Shown here: positions 10,413-23,400 of the stretch, piece after piece
Position numbering within the stretch: the stretch's first letter is position 1
How the letters are laid out: every line of letters begins with the position of its first letter
Assembly (NCBI GenBank): GCA_011947345.1
Contig: JAAVTG010000358.1
Span: 1-64,000 of the forward strand
Source: Phytophthora quininea
Taxonomy: Eukaryota > Oomycota > Peronosporomycetes > Peronosporales > Peronosporaceae
Direction of reading: 5' to 3'
DNA length: 64,000 nucleotides
Program-made: the position numbers and the translations under genes
The notes under the pieces: model-generated
The model's input: only the letters and a program-made list of their open reading frames with translations
Told to the model about the DNA's origin: nothing
Databases searched by the model: none

Positions 10413-12770
10413 TATGATTTGGAACGAAAACAGAAGCCCTTGTGTACAGGAAATGAGGAACATGAATGACTATTATGCAGGGAAATAGAAAACGAATGGC
10501 GATGGCTCGGCATTTACTGATGATGCGTACCAAAGCGAGAGGGATGAAAAGTACGGTGATGATGGAACATTTGATGCTAACCAAGAGGAAGAATTAGTTT
10601 TTGGTGGGGAAGGAAATACAGACTTTGGTTAAAAACCATTTGATTTCGCGGACGCTAGATTAGAGATCGATTCGACAAGCCTCAGCCCTGCCATATGTCT
10701 AACAACACAGCAGCTTAGCCCAGCCTTAAATGCAACAGTAGAAAAAGTCCTACAGCACGATTTATTTGAAGGCAGCGAAACTCCATTGTAACTTAACTTG
10801 TCTAGTGAAACAAACACCATTCCACCATAAACGGTTCAATCCACCGCGGACCAAGCTGTTGTTTTGGTTGTTCCAGCAAGAAAATTCACCAGCTTTTGTG
10901 TTGATGACATCACCAATTCTCCAATATCGAACAACTGCGTTCGCCACTTTGCATATTAAATGTCTGCATTTGGACTTGAGAGGCCTCGCAAGCACGTCAT
11001 CTTAACCCTATTGTGGCCAAAATTACACATATTTGAATGGTCAAACCTCCATACACGCTAAGTTTAACCCCGATCTGCGGAGTTTCTAACTGCATTTATC
11101 CATAATTTATATTTCTAATACGTTTATCATTTTAGCAAAACATAGCATTATGTATTATTTTTGCGCTTAGTGTAGCATCAGATATTATCGGCCTAAACAT
11201 ATTTCGAGCACATCGATTCCTAAAACCTAGCATATATGCATGTTTTATAGAGGGTAATACGATTAATACTGAACAAATTCGTCCTGAGTTTGCAAACTGC
11301 TCGAATTTTGGGCCTCCTTCGGGAGTGTCAATTGTACCAGAGATGGGTGGGTGAAAGACAACTAAGATCTGCGACGAATGGCGCCATCTCGGTCGACCTT
11401 TCATAGCAACCCCGGTGCACAAACTCCGCCAGACTGAGAAAGTGATCCCAACCGGCTGATTGACGATTTTACATGATGATAGACTTCGATGTATTTCTTC
11501 GTGATTTTGTTGCCTTGTTATTGATAGACTGGGCATTTTCTGTTTAGTGGCCAGAAGGATACCTTAAGCTACCCAGAACGGATATCGAAAATTAATGCCT
11601 TGGTACGACAATACCCCCGTTGGCAGCTCATTAAACTTGAAAATGTGATCACGACATAAGATCAATAACCTCGACACACTTCTGTTAGTGGCCCAAAATG
11701 GCTTCCACAGTGAATTCAAATCTAATGTGAAATTTCCTGGTCATTTCGTGATCCTTGGTTTGCACTCTAACATATTTCAAAAAGTTTTGACATATTTCTA
11801 TATCGATCGAAGCAAGTGAGGCCAGTAGAAATTTGCCTCTAATCGGAACACCGCACTCTCGATCCCTAAATGGTCAGCCATTTTGAAACACTGTTACCCA
11901 ATAGTAATGCATGTGTCGTTCAGAGTTTGTAGAAATTATGCTCATGACTCTCGTTTGTTGTATTACTCCTTAGCACAGGATATTATCAAAATGATATCAA
12001 CACCTTCGCCCTTGTCCGCATTTACAAATAATTCGTGACTATATCCTATTCTTATGCAAGCCAAGAAAAACGCAATTATAGTCCAACGTAATTGGAAGCA
12101 AACTGAACGGGAAGTTCAAGTTCGTAGCCGTAGGAAGAACTGTTCCTAGAAGAGCGACGAGCACTGGTTCACAAACAGCCCATAGGGATTGATTCACAAA
12201 AATGATTTCGATACATATTTTAAGTGATAGATCTGCAATTTTACACGACGTATTGGGGGTGATTGGATATTGATTTAAATACACCCCTAAATATCCAGTT
12301 TCAAGGGAAATCCCTTTGGGCAAATAATACGAACACAGAAGCTGCGACAATGAAGCATATCAATGGTGAAGTTATCCTTGCGACGCGATGAGTTAAATGA
12401 CATGCTCGTCTACGCGGAGAACTCGGTGAAATTAAATGTCTGGCTATGTTTTTGTTTTAGATACGATGGCCATGGAAGACGTCTACCCACTCTAATAACG
12501 GCAGCTATCCGAAGTTACAAAAACAGCGCCGTTACACAATACAGGCCAACGCGGGAAAAATGGGTTCATGTTACTGATTCCGAATGGCATGCGTATGCAA
12601 ATGTTTCTCAGGACATTTATTGAGTATTTTAATTTAGAAGTTGCGACTACGATGTATTCACAAGTGTGGAGGTAATACGCCTACACAATCACCTCCTCAG
12701 CTTTGCGAGATGACACCACAGCGATGCACTTGGCCAAATACCGAAGCCTCAAGTAAGGGATTAGGTCGTA
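10413..12770. other. gene-poor AT-richer stretch, nothing recognised
   Basis: No frame longer than about 135 codons and no family signature in either direction. Frames at 11132-11536 (-), 12039-12350 (-) and 12363-12623 (+) were read and could not be assigned. The base composition is more AT-rich than the flanking genes, which suits old transposon debris. Confidence 0.5.
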
Positions 12771-12774
12771 GAAC

Positions 12775-13905
12775 GCGTCATGCCATTTGCTTTTTAGCTA
12801 GCAGTAGCTCGAGAAATGTTAGACAGAACACTCCGCACGAGTGGTCATCGTTTTGTTCGCACCACTCTATAGCTTGGTACGAAAGCGTAAATACCAGCAA
12901 TGGCTCCACGATTTCCTTCAAGCACCGCTCCAGAGCTACAACGCTTCCTTTGGCAGAGTCAAACAGGTAACAAGTCTGGGCATCTCGGTCGACTACATAT
13001 GCATACCAATGGTATCCATACGGATTGAAGACGCCGATGATGCACCGGTTCTTCACGTCAAAGCCATCATAAGATTGAGCTATTTCGAGGCGCATGGACG
13101 TCTCGACGAATCCAGAGAAACTCGGATTGACGACACCGATATCTTTGTACTTCCTCGCCTATGTAATCTTCATCTGCACTATCATCCAGATCCGCAGCAT
13201 TAGGCTCGAAAGATCCCTTAAAAGCACGTTCCTCATCCCAAGTCTGGTCATAACGGTTCTCGCTAACTGTGGCGGCTGACGAAGACTTCTCACGCCGTTC
13301 ATTGATTTCATTCCCAACCTTCTACTTTTTTCTTTTACTGGATGCCTGTTCTGCTGCTCGTGTTCGCGTGCTCGTGCTGTTCTAATCGGTCGCCACGTTT
13401 CTTAGTTCGAAAGGGGCCGTCGCCTCACGTAGCTGCTGCCGGGAGACGAAGGCATTTTGCAGTTGCTGGAAAACGGCGCGGTTATGCTATTCGAACGCGC
13501 CCTGGAACGAAAGGGCTTCTTCCACTCGCAGCTCTTCAAACAGCTGCCGAACACTAGTGTTGTCCATCAAACGCTCCCGAGCCTGGGCGAGCTCACGCTG
13601 GTGGTCATCTTCAGTCTCGTTATCGAATAACTGGCGGCTCTTCGTCTGCGTTTAGTGGCCGAGCATCTCCTTTAGAATGTCATTTGGATCCTCACAGTCC
13701 TGCACATCATACATGGGTGAACCAGACGTGCCATAGCGTTAACGTGGAGCTTCGTGTGCGTACCATACCCTGCGATTATTCTCGGCTTGACCGATCCTGG
13801 AGCGGTCGAAGACTGCCACCCGTTTGGTGGTGGGGGCTTTAATAATTCGCAATCATGCAAGATAAACAAGTTCGCTAGTGTATCACAACTACTACCAAAT
13901 GTCAT
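12775..13905 (-). pseudogene. Ulp1-like (C48) cysteine protease gene, broken, probably transposon-derived
   Basis: The C-terminal piece (12778-13095) has the Ulp1 SUMO-protease core: catalytic His in YGYHWYAYVV, Asp in CYLFDSAKG, the oxyanion Gln in CEQNDDHSCGVF and Cys in SCGVF. Upstream on the same strand a charged region is readable in other frames (about 13100-13320, with AADLDDSADEDYIGEE), then a helical Glu/Arg-rich stretch (about 13510-13640, ARERLMDNTSVRQLFEEL), then a 5' piece from about 13905. Stops and frame changes separate them. Ulp1 domains attached to long acidic or helical regions are often carried by eukaryotic DNA transposons; that origin is inferred here. The 5' end lies only about 75 bp from the satellite array. 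Confidence 0.65.
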
Positions 13906-16900
13906 CCCGAACTACCCGAAATGATACCAAAATATAGGTATCACCATAATTTCTCAAAACAAAAAAGTCAACGTGTGCAGTGATGCCGCCGCGCAGCCGG
14001 AGGGCCGTACCAGAACGCCAGACCCTGTTAGGCGCGCGTACTGTGTGCAACCGTCGGTTTCGAGCCGGTAGTGGGCTTGCTGCACGTTGGTACATCATTA
14101 AATCGCAGTGCCTGTAGTGGGCTTGCTGCACGTTGGTACATCATTAAATCGCAGTGCCGGAAGCGCCCACTCCGCTCGAGCGGGTCGGGTTGCGAAGTGC
14201 GGCGCAGTGAGATAGTGAGATAGCGGCGATAGCAGATGAGTGATGCCGGGCCGCGTTCCATCTAGTACACCTCATGAGTATAGCCAGGCCGCCAAAGGCT
14301 CGCACCCCGACACGTGCGCTTGGGGTTTAGCTCTCGTAGGGGCGGGCGGGCGGGCGGGCGGGGAGGGGGCGGCGGACATGGTTGCGATGCCGCCGCGCAG
14401 CCGGAGGGCCGTACCAGAACGCCAGACCCTGTTAGGCGCGCGTACTGTGTGCAACCGTCGGTTTCGAGCCGGTAGTGGGCTTGCTGCACGTTGGTACATC
14501 ATTAAATCGCAGTGCCTGTAGTGGGCTTGCTGCACGTTGGTACATCATTAAATCGCAGTGCCGGAAGCGCCCACTCCGCTCGAGCGGGTCGGGTTGCGAA
14601 GTGCGGCGCAGTGAGATAGTGAGATAGCGGCGATAGCAGATGAGTGATGCCGGGCCGCGTTCCATCTAGTACACCGCATGAGTATAGCCAGGCCGCCAAA
14701 GGCTCGCACCCCGACACGTGCGCTTGGGGTTTAGCTCTCGTAGGGGCGGGCGGGCGGGCGGGCGGGGGAGGGCGGCGGACATGGTTGCGATGCCGCCGCG
14801 CAGCCGGAGGGCCGTACCAGAACGCCAGACCCTGTTAGGCGCGCGTACTGTGTGCAACCGTCGGTTTCGAGCCGGTAGTGGGCTTGCTGCACGTTGGTAC
14901 ATCATTAAATCGCAGTGCCTGTAGTGGGCTTGCTGCACGTTGGTACATCATTAAATCGCAGTGCCGGAAGCGCCCACTCCGCTCGAGCGGGTCGGGTTGC
15001 GAAGTGCGGCGCAGTGAGATAGTGAGATAGCGGCGATAGCAGATGAGTGATGCCGGGCCGCGTTCCATCTAGTACACCGCATGAGTATAGCCAGGCCGCC
15101 AAAGGCTCGCACCCCGACACGTGCGCTTGGGGTTTAGCTCTCGTAGGGGCGGGCGGGCGGGCGGGCGGGGAGGGGCGGCGGACATGGTTGCGATGCCGCC
15201 GCGCAGCCGGAGGGCCGTACCAGAACGCCAGACCCTGTTAGGCGCGCGTACTGTGTGCAACCGTCGGTTTCGAGCCGGTAGTGGGCTTGCTGCACGTTGG
15301 TACATCATTAAATCGCAGTGCCTGTAGTGGGCTTGCTGCACGTTGGTACATCATTAAATCGCAGTGCCGGAAGCGCCCACTCCGCTCGAGCGGGTCGGGT
15401 TGCGAAGTGCGGCGCAGTGAGATAGTGAGATAGCGGCGATAGCAGATGAGTGATGCCGGGCCGCGTTCCATCTAGTACACCTCATGAGTATAGCCAGGCC
15501 GCCAAAGGCTCGCACCCCGACACGTGCGCTTGGGGTTTAGCTCTCGTAGGGGCGGGCGGGCGGGCGGGGAGGGGGCGGCGGACATGGTTGCGATGCCGCC
15601 GCGCAGCCGGAGGGCCGTACCAGAACGCCAGACCCTGTTAGGCGCGCGTACTGTGTGCAACCGTCGGTTTCGAGCCGGTAGTGGGCTTGCTGCACGTTGG
15701 TACATCATTAAATCGCAGTGCCTGTAGTGGGCTTGCTGCACGTTGGTACATCATTAAATCGCAGTGCCGGAAGCGCCCACTCCGCTCGAGCGGGTCGGGT
15801 TGCGAAGTGCGGCGCAGTGAGATAGTGAGATAGCGGCGATAGCAGATGAGTGATGCCGGGCCGCGTTCCATCTAGTACACCGCATGAGTATAGCCAGGCC
15901 GCCAAAGGCTCGCACCCCGACACGTGCGCTTGGGGTTTAGCTCTCGTAGGGGCGGGCGGGCGGGCGGGCGGGGAGGGGGCGGCGGACATGGTTGCGATGC
16001 CGCCGCGCAGCCGGAGGGCCGTACCAGAACGCCAGACCCTGTTAGGCGCGCGTACTGTGTGCAACCGTCGGTTTCGAGCCGGTAGTGGGCTTGCTGCACG
16101 TTGGTACATCATTAAATCGCAGTGCCTGTAGTGGGCTTGCTGCACGTTGGTACATCATTAAATCGCAGTGCCGGAAGCGCCCACTCCGCTCGAGCGGGTC
16201 GGGTTGCGAAGTGCGGCGCAGTGAGATAGTGAGATAGCGGCGATAGCAGATGAGTGATGCCGGGCCGCGTTCCATCTAGTACACCGCATGAGTATAGCCA
16301 GGCCGCCAAAGGCTCGCACCCCGACACGTGCGCTTGGGGTTTAGCTCTCGTGGGGGCGGGCGGGCGGGCGGGCGGGGAGGGCGGCGGACATGGTTGCGAT
16401 GCCGCCGCGCAGCCGGAGGGCCGTACCAGAACGCCAGACCCTGTTAGGCGCGCGTACTGTGTGCAACCGTCGGTTTCGAGCCGGTAGTGGGCTTGCTGCA
16501 CGTTGGTACATCATTAAATCGCAGTGCCTGTAGTGGGCTTGCTGCACGTTGGTACATCATTAAATCGCAGTGCCGGAAGCGCCCACTCCGCTCGAGCGGG
16601 TCGGGTTGCGAAGTGCGGCGCAGTGAGATAGTGAGATAGCGGCGATAGCAGATGAGTGATGCCGGGCCGCGTTCCATCTAGTACACCGCATGAGTATAGC
16701 CAGGCCGCCAAAGGCTCGCACCCCGACACGTGCGCTTGGGGTTTAGCTCTCGTGGGGGCGGGCGGGCGGGCGGGCGGGGGGGGGCGGCGGACATGGTTGC
16801 GATGCCGCCGCGCAGCCGGAGGGCCGTACCAGAACGCCAGACCCTGTTAGGCGCGCGTACTGTGTGCAACCGTCGGTTTCGAGCCGGTAGTGGGCTTGCT

Positions 16901-17287
16901 GCACGTTGGTACATCATTAAATCGCAGTGCCTGTAGTGGGCTTGCTGCACGTTGGTACATCATTAAATCGCAGTGCCGGAAGCGCCCACTCCGCTCGAGC
17001 GGGTCGGGTTGCGAAGTGCGGCGCAGTGAGATAGTGAGATAGCGGCGATAGCAGATGAGTGATGCCGGGCCGCGTTCCATCTAGTACACCGCATGAGTAT
17101 AGCCAGGCCGCCAAAGGCTCGCACCCCGACACGTGCGCTTGGGGTTTAGCTCTCGTAGGGGCGGGCGGGCGGGCGGGCGGGGGAGGGCGGCGGACATGGT
17201 TGCGATGCCGCCGCGCAGCCGGAGGGCCGTACCAGAACGCCAGACCCTGTTAGGCGCGCGTACTGTGTGCAACCGTCGGTTTCGAGC

Positions 17288-17425
17288 CGGTAGTGGGCTT
17301 GCTGCACGTTGGTACATCATTAAATCGCAGTGCCTGTAGTGGGCTTGCTGCACGTTGGTACATCATTAAATCGCAGTGCCTGTAGTGGGCTTGCTGCACG
17401 TTGGTACATCATTAAATCGCAGTGC
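17288..17425 (+). repeat. triplicated 46-bp motif inside one satellite unit
   Basis: The unit between markers 17059 and 17508 is 449 bp long because the 46-bp motif occurs three times in a row instead of twice. It is the only such unit in the array. Confidence 0.9.
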
Positions 17426-20400
17426 CGGAAGCGCCCACTCCGCTCGAGCGGGTCGGGTTGCGAAGTGCGGCGCAGTGAGATAGTGAGATAGCGGCGATAG
17501 CAGATGAGTGATGCCGGGCCGCGTTCCATCTAGTACACCGCATGAGTATAGCCAGGCCGCCAAAGGCTCGCACCCCGACACGTGCGCTTGGGGTTTAGCT
17601 CTCGTGGGGGCGGGCGGGCGGGCGGGCGGGGAGGGCGGCGGACATGGTTGCGATGCCGCCGCGCAGCCGGAGGGCCGTACCAGAACGCCAGACCCTGTTA
17701 GGCGCGCGTACTGTGTGCAACCGTCGGTTTCGAGCCGGTAGTGGGCTTGCTGCACGTTGGTACATCATTAAATCGCAGTGCCTGTAGTGGGCTTGCTGCA
17801 CGTTGGTACATCATTAAATCGCAGTGCCGGAAGCGCCCACTCCGCTCGAGCGGGTCGGGTTGCGAAGTGCGGCGCAGTGAGATAGTGAGATAGCGGCGAT
17901 AGCAGATGAGTGATGCCGGGCCGCGTTCCATCTAGTACACCGCATGAGTATAGCCAGGCCGCCAAAGGCTCGCACCCCGACACGTGCGCTTGGGGTTTAG
18001 CTCTCGTGGGGGCGGGCGGGCGGGCGGGCGGGGAGGGGGCGGCGGACATGGTTGCGATGCCGCCGCGCAGCCGGAGGGCCGTACCAGAACGCCAGACCCT
18101 GTTAGGCGCGCGTACTGTGTGCAACCGTCGGTTTCGAGCCGGTAGTGGGCTTGCTGCACGTTGGTACATCATTAAATCGCAGTGCCTGTAGTGGGCTTGC
18201 TGCACGTTGGTACATCATTAAATCGCAGTGCCGGAAGCGCCCACTCCGCTCGAGCGGGTCGGGTTGCGAAGTGCGGCGCAGTGAGATAGTGAGATAGCGG
18301 CGATAGCAGATGAGTGATGCCGGGCCGCGTTCCATCTAGTACACCGCATGAGTATAGCCAGGCCGCCAAAGGCTCGCACCCCGACACGTGCGCTTGGGGT
18401 TTAGCTCTCGTGGGGGCGGGCGGGCGGGCGGGCGGGGGAGGGGGCGGCGGACATGGTTGCGATGCCGCCGCGCAGCCGGAGGGCCGTACCAGAACGCCAG
18501 ACCCTGTTAGGCGCGCGTACTGTGTGCAACCGTCGGTTTCGAGCCGGTAGTGGGCTTGCTGCACGTTGGTACATCATTAAATCGCAGTGCCTGTAGTGGG
18601 CTTGCTGCACGTTGGTACATCATTAAATCGCAGTGCCGGAAGCGCCCACTCCGCTCGAGCGGGTCGGGTTGCGAAGTGCGGCGCAGTGAGATAGTGAGAT
18701 AGCGGCGATAGCAGATGAGTGATGCCGGGCCGCGTTCCATCTAGTACACCGCATGAGTATAGCCAGGCCGCCAAAGGCTCGCACCCCGACACGTGCGCTT
18801 GGGGTTTAGCTCTCGTGGGGGCGGGCGGGCGGGCGGGCGGGGGGGCGGCGGACATGGTTGCGATGCCGCCGCGCAGCCGGAGGGCCGTACCAGAACGCCA
18901 GACCCTGTTAGGCGCGCGTACTGTGTGCAACCGTCGGTTTCGAGCCGGTAGTGGGCTTGCTGCACGTTGGTACATCATTAAATCGCAGTGCCTGTAGTGG
19001 GCTTGCTGCACGTTGGTACATCATTAAATCGCAGTGCCGGAAGCGCCCACTCCGCTCGAGCGGGTCGGGTTGCGAAGTGCGGCGCAGTGAGATAGTGAGA
19101 TAGCGGCGATAGCAGATGAGTGATGCCGGGCCGCGTTCCATCTAGTACACCGCATGAGTATAGCCAGGCCGCCAAAGGCTCGCACCCCGACACGTGCGCT
19201 TGGGGTTTAGCTCTCGTGGGGGCGGGCGGGCGGGCGGGCGGGGAGGGGGCGGCGGACATGGTTGCGATGCCGCCGCGCAGCCGGAGGGCCGTACCAGAAC
19301 GCCAGACCCTGTTAGGCGCGCGTACTGTGTGCAACCGTCGGTTTCGAGCCGGTAGTGGGCTTGCTGCACGTTGGTACATCATTAAATCGCAGTGCCTGTA
19401 GTGGGCTTGCTGCACGTTGGTACATCATTAAATCGCAGTGCCGGAAGCGCCCACTCCGCTCGAGCGGGTCGGGTTGCGAAGTGCGGCGCAGTGAGATAGT
19501 GAGATAGCGGCGATAGCAGATGAGTGATGCCGGGCCGCGTTCCATCTAGTACACCGCATGAGTATAGCCAGGCCGCCAAAGGCTCGCACCCCGACACGTG
19601 CGCTTGGGGTTTAGCTCTCGTGGGGGCGGGCGGGCGGGCGGGCGGGGGAGGCGGCGGACATGGTTGCGATGCCGCCGCGCAGCCGGAGGGCCGTACCAGA
19701 ACGCCAGACCCTGTTAGGCGCGCGTACTGTGTGCAACCGTCGGTTTCGAGCCGGTAGTGGGCTTGCTGCACGTTGGTACATCATTAAATCGCAGTGCCTG
19801 TAGTGGGCTTGCTGCACGTTGGTACATCATTAAATCGCAGTGCCGGAAGCGCCCACTCCGCTCGAGCGGGTCGGGTTGCGAAGTGCGGCGCAGTGAGATA
19901 GTGAGATAGCGGCGATAGCAGATGAGTGATGCCGGGCCGCGTTCCATCTAGTACACCGCATGAGTATAGCCAGGCCGCCAAAGGCTCGCACCCCGACACG
20001 TGCGCTTGGGGTTTAGCTCTCGTGGGGGCGGGCGGGCGGGCGGGCGGGGAGGGGGCGGCGGACATGGTTGCGATGCCGCCGCGCAGCCGGAGGGCCGTAC
20101 CAGAACGCCAGACCCTGTTAGGCGCGCGTACTGTGTGCAACCGTCGGTTTCGAGCCGGTAGTGGGCTTGCTGCACGTTGGTACATCATTAAATCGCAGTG
20201 CCTGTAGTGGGCTTGCTGCACGTTGGTACATCATTAAATCGCAGTGCCGGAAGCGCCCACTCCGCTCGAGCGGGTCGGGTTGCGAAGTGCGGCGCAGTGA
20301 GATAGTGAGATAGCGGCGATAGCAGATGAGTGATGCCGGGCCGCGTTCCATCTAGTACACCGCATGAGTATAGCCAGGCCGCCAAAGGCTCGCACCCCGA

Positions 20401-23400
20401 CACGTGCGCTTGGGGTTTAGCTCTCGTGGGGGCGGGCGGGCGGGCGGGCGGGGAGGGGGCGGCGGACATGGTTGCGATGCCGCCGCGCAGCCGGAGGGCC
20501 GTACCAGAACGCCAGACCCTGTTAGGCGCGCGTACTGTGTGCAACCGTCGGTTTCGAGCCGGTAGTGGGCTTGCTGCACGTTGGTACATCATTAAATCGC
20601 AGTGCCTGTAGTGGGCTTGCTGCACGTTGGTACATCATTAAATCGCAGTGCCGGAAGCGCCCACTCCGCTCGAGCGGGTCGGGTTGCGAAGTGCGGCGCA
20701 GTGAGATAGTGAGATAGCGGCGATAGCAGATGAGTGATGCCGGGCCGCGTTCCATCTAGTACACCGCATGAGTATAGCCAGGCCGCCAAAGGCTCGCACC
20801 CCGACACGTGCGCTTGGGGTTTAGCTCTCGTGGGGGCGGGCGGGCGGGCGGGCGGGGAGGGCGGCGGACATGGTTGCGATGCCGCCGCGCAGCCGGAGGG
20901 CCGTACCAGAACGCCAGACCCTGTTAGGCGCGCGTACTGTGTGCAACCGTCGGTTTCGAGCCGGTAGTGGGCTTGCTGCACGTTGGTACATCATTAAATC
21001 GCAGTGCCTGTAGTGGGCTTGCTGCACGTTGGTACATCATTAAATCGCAGTGCCGGAAGCGCCCACTCCGCTCGAGCGGGTCGGGTTGCGAAGTGCGGCG
21101 CAGTGAGATAGTGAGATAGCGGCGATAGCAGATGAGTGATGCCGGGCCGCGTTCCATCTAGTACACCGCATGAGTATAGCCAGGCCGCCAAAGGCTCGCA
21201 CCCCGACACGTGCGCTTGGGGTTTAGCTCTCGTGGGGGCGGGCGGGCGGGCGGGCGGGGAGGGGGCGGCGGACATGGTTGCGATGCCGCCGCGCAGCCGG
21301 AGGGCCGTACCAGAACGCCAGATCCTGTTAGGCGCGCGTACTGTGTGCAACCGTCGGTTTCGAGCCGGTAGTGGGCTTGCTGCACGTTGGTACATCATTA
21401 AATCGCAGTGCCTGTAGTGGGCTTGCTGCACGTTGGTACATCATTAAATCGCAGTGCCGGAAGCGCCCACTCCGCTCGAGCGGGTCGGGTTGCGAAGTGC
21501 GGCGCAGTGAGATAGTGAGATAGCGGCGATAGCAGATGAGTGATGCCGGGCCGCGTTCCATCTAGTACACCGCATGAGTATAGCCAGGCCGCCAAAGGCT
21601 CGCACCCCGACACGTGCGCTTGGGGTTTAGCTCTCGTGGGGGCGGGCGGGCGGGCGGGCGGGGGGGGGCGGCGGACATGGTTGCGATGCCGCCGCGCAGC
21701 CGGAGGGCCGTACCAGAACGCCAGACCCTGTTAGGCGCGCGTACTGTGTGCAACCGTCGGTTTCGAGCCGGTAGTGGGCTTGCTGCACGTTGGTACATCA
21801 TTAAATCGCAGTGCCTGTAGTGGGCTTGCTGCACGTTGGTACATCATTAAATCGCAGTGCCGGAAGCGCCCACTCCGCTCGAGCGGGTCGGGTTGCGAAG
21901 TGCGGCGCAGTGAGATAGTGAGATAGCGGCGATAGCAGATGAGTGATGCCGGGCCGCGTTCCATCTAGTACACCGCATGAGTATAGCCAGGCCGCCAAAG
22001 GCTCGCACCCCGACACGTGCGCTTGGGGTTTAGCTCTCGTGGGGGCGGGCGGGCGGGCGGGCGGGGGGGCGGCGGACATGGTTGCGATGCCGCCGCGCAG
22101 CCGGAGGGCCGTACCAGAACGCCAGACCCTGTTAGGCGCGCGTACTGTGTGCAACCGTCGGTTTCGAGCCGGTAGTGGGCTTGCTGCACGTTGGTACATC
22201 ATTAAATCGCAGTGCCTGTAGTGGGCTTGCTGCACGTTGGTACATCATTAAATCGCAGTGCCGGAAGCGCCCACTCCGCTCGAGCGGGTCGGGTTGCGAA
22301 GTGCGGCGCAGTGAGATAGTGAGATAGCGGCGATAGCAGATGAGTGATGCCGGGCCGCGTTCCATCTAGTACACCGCATGAGTATAGCCAGGCCGCCAAA
22401 GGCTCGCACCCCGACACGTGCGCTTGGGGTTTAGCTCTCGTGGGGGCGGGCGGGCGGGCGGGCGGGGAGGGGCGGCGGACATGGTTGCGATGCCGCCGCG
22501 CAGCCGGAGGGCCGTACCAGAACGCCAGACCCTGTTAGGCGCGCGTACTGTGTGCAACCGTCGGTTTCGAGCCGGTAGTGGGCTTGCTGCACGTTGGTAC
22601 ATCATTAAATCGCAGTGCCTGTAGTGGGCTTGCTGCACGTTGGTACATCATTAAATCGCAGTGCCGGAAGCGCCCACTCCGCTCGAGCGGGTCGGGTTGC
22701 GAAGTGCGGCGCAGTGAGATAGTGAGATAGCGGCGATAGCAGATGAGTGATGCCGGGCCGCGTTCCATCTAGTACACCGCATGAGTATAGCCAGGCCGCC
22801 AAAGGCTCGCACCCCGACACGTGCGCTTGGGGTTTAGCTCTCGTGGGGGCGGGCGGGCGGGCGGGCGGGGAGGGGGCGGCGGACATGGTTGCGATGCCGC
22901 CGCGCAGCCGGAGGGCCGTACCAGAACGCCAGACCCTGTTAGGCGCGCGTACTGTGTGCAACCGTCGGTTTCGAGCCGGTAGTGGGCTTGCTGCACGTTG
23001 GTACATCATTAAATCGCAGTGCCTGTAGTGGGCTTGCTGCACGTTGGTACATCATTAAATCGCAGTGCCGGAAGCGCCCACTCCGCTCGAGCGGGTCGGG
23101 TTGCGAAGTGCGGCGCAGTGAGATAGTGAGATAGCGGCGATAGCAGATGAGTGATGCCGGGCCGCGTTCCATCTAGTACACCGCATGAGTATAGCCAGGC
23201 CGCCAAAGGCTCGCACCCCGACACGTGCGCTTGGGGTTTAGCTCTCGTGGGGGCGGGCGGGCGGGCGGGCGGGGGAGGGGGCGGCGGACATGGTTGCGAT
23301 GCCGCCGCGCAGCCGGAGGGCCGTACCAGAACGCCAGACCCTGTTAGGCGCGCGTACTGTGTGCAACCGTCGGTTTCGAGCCGGTAGTGGGCTTGCTGCA

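Noticed and set aside
10840..10860. GGTTCAATCC as part of a tRNA gene.
   Set aside because: No acceptor stem or A box at the right distance on either strand.
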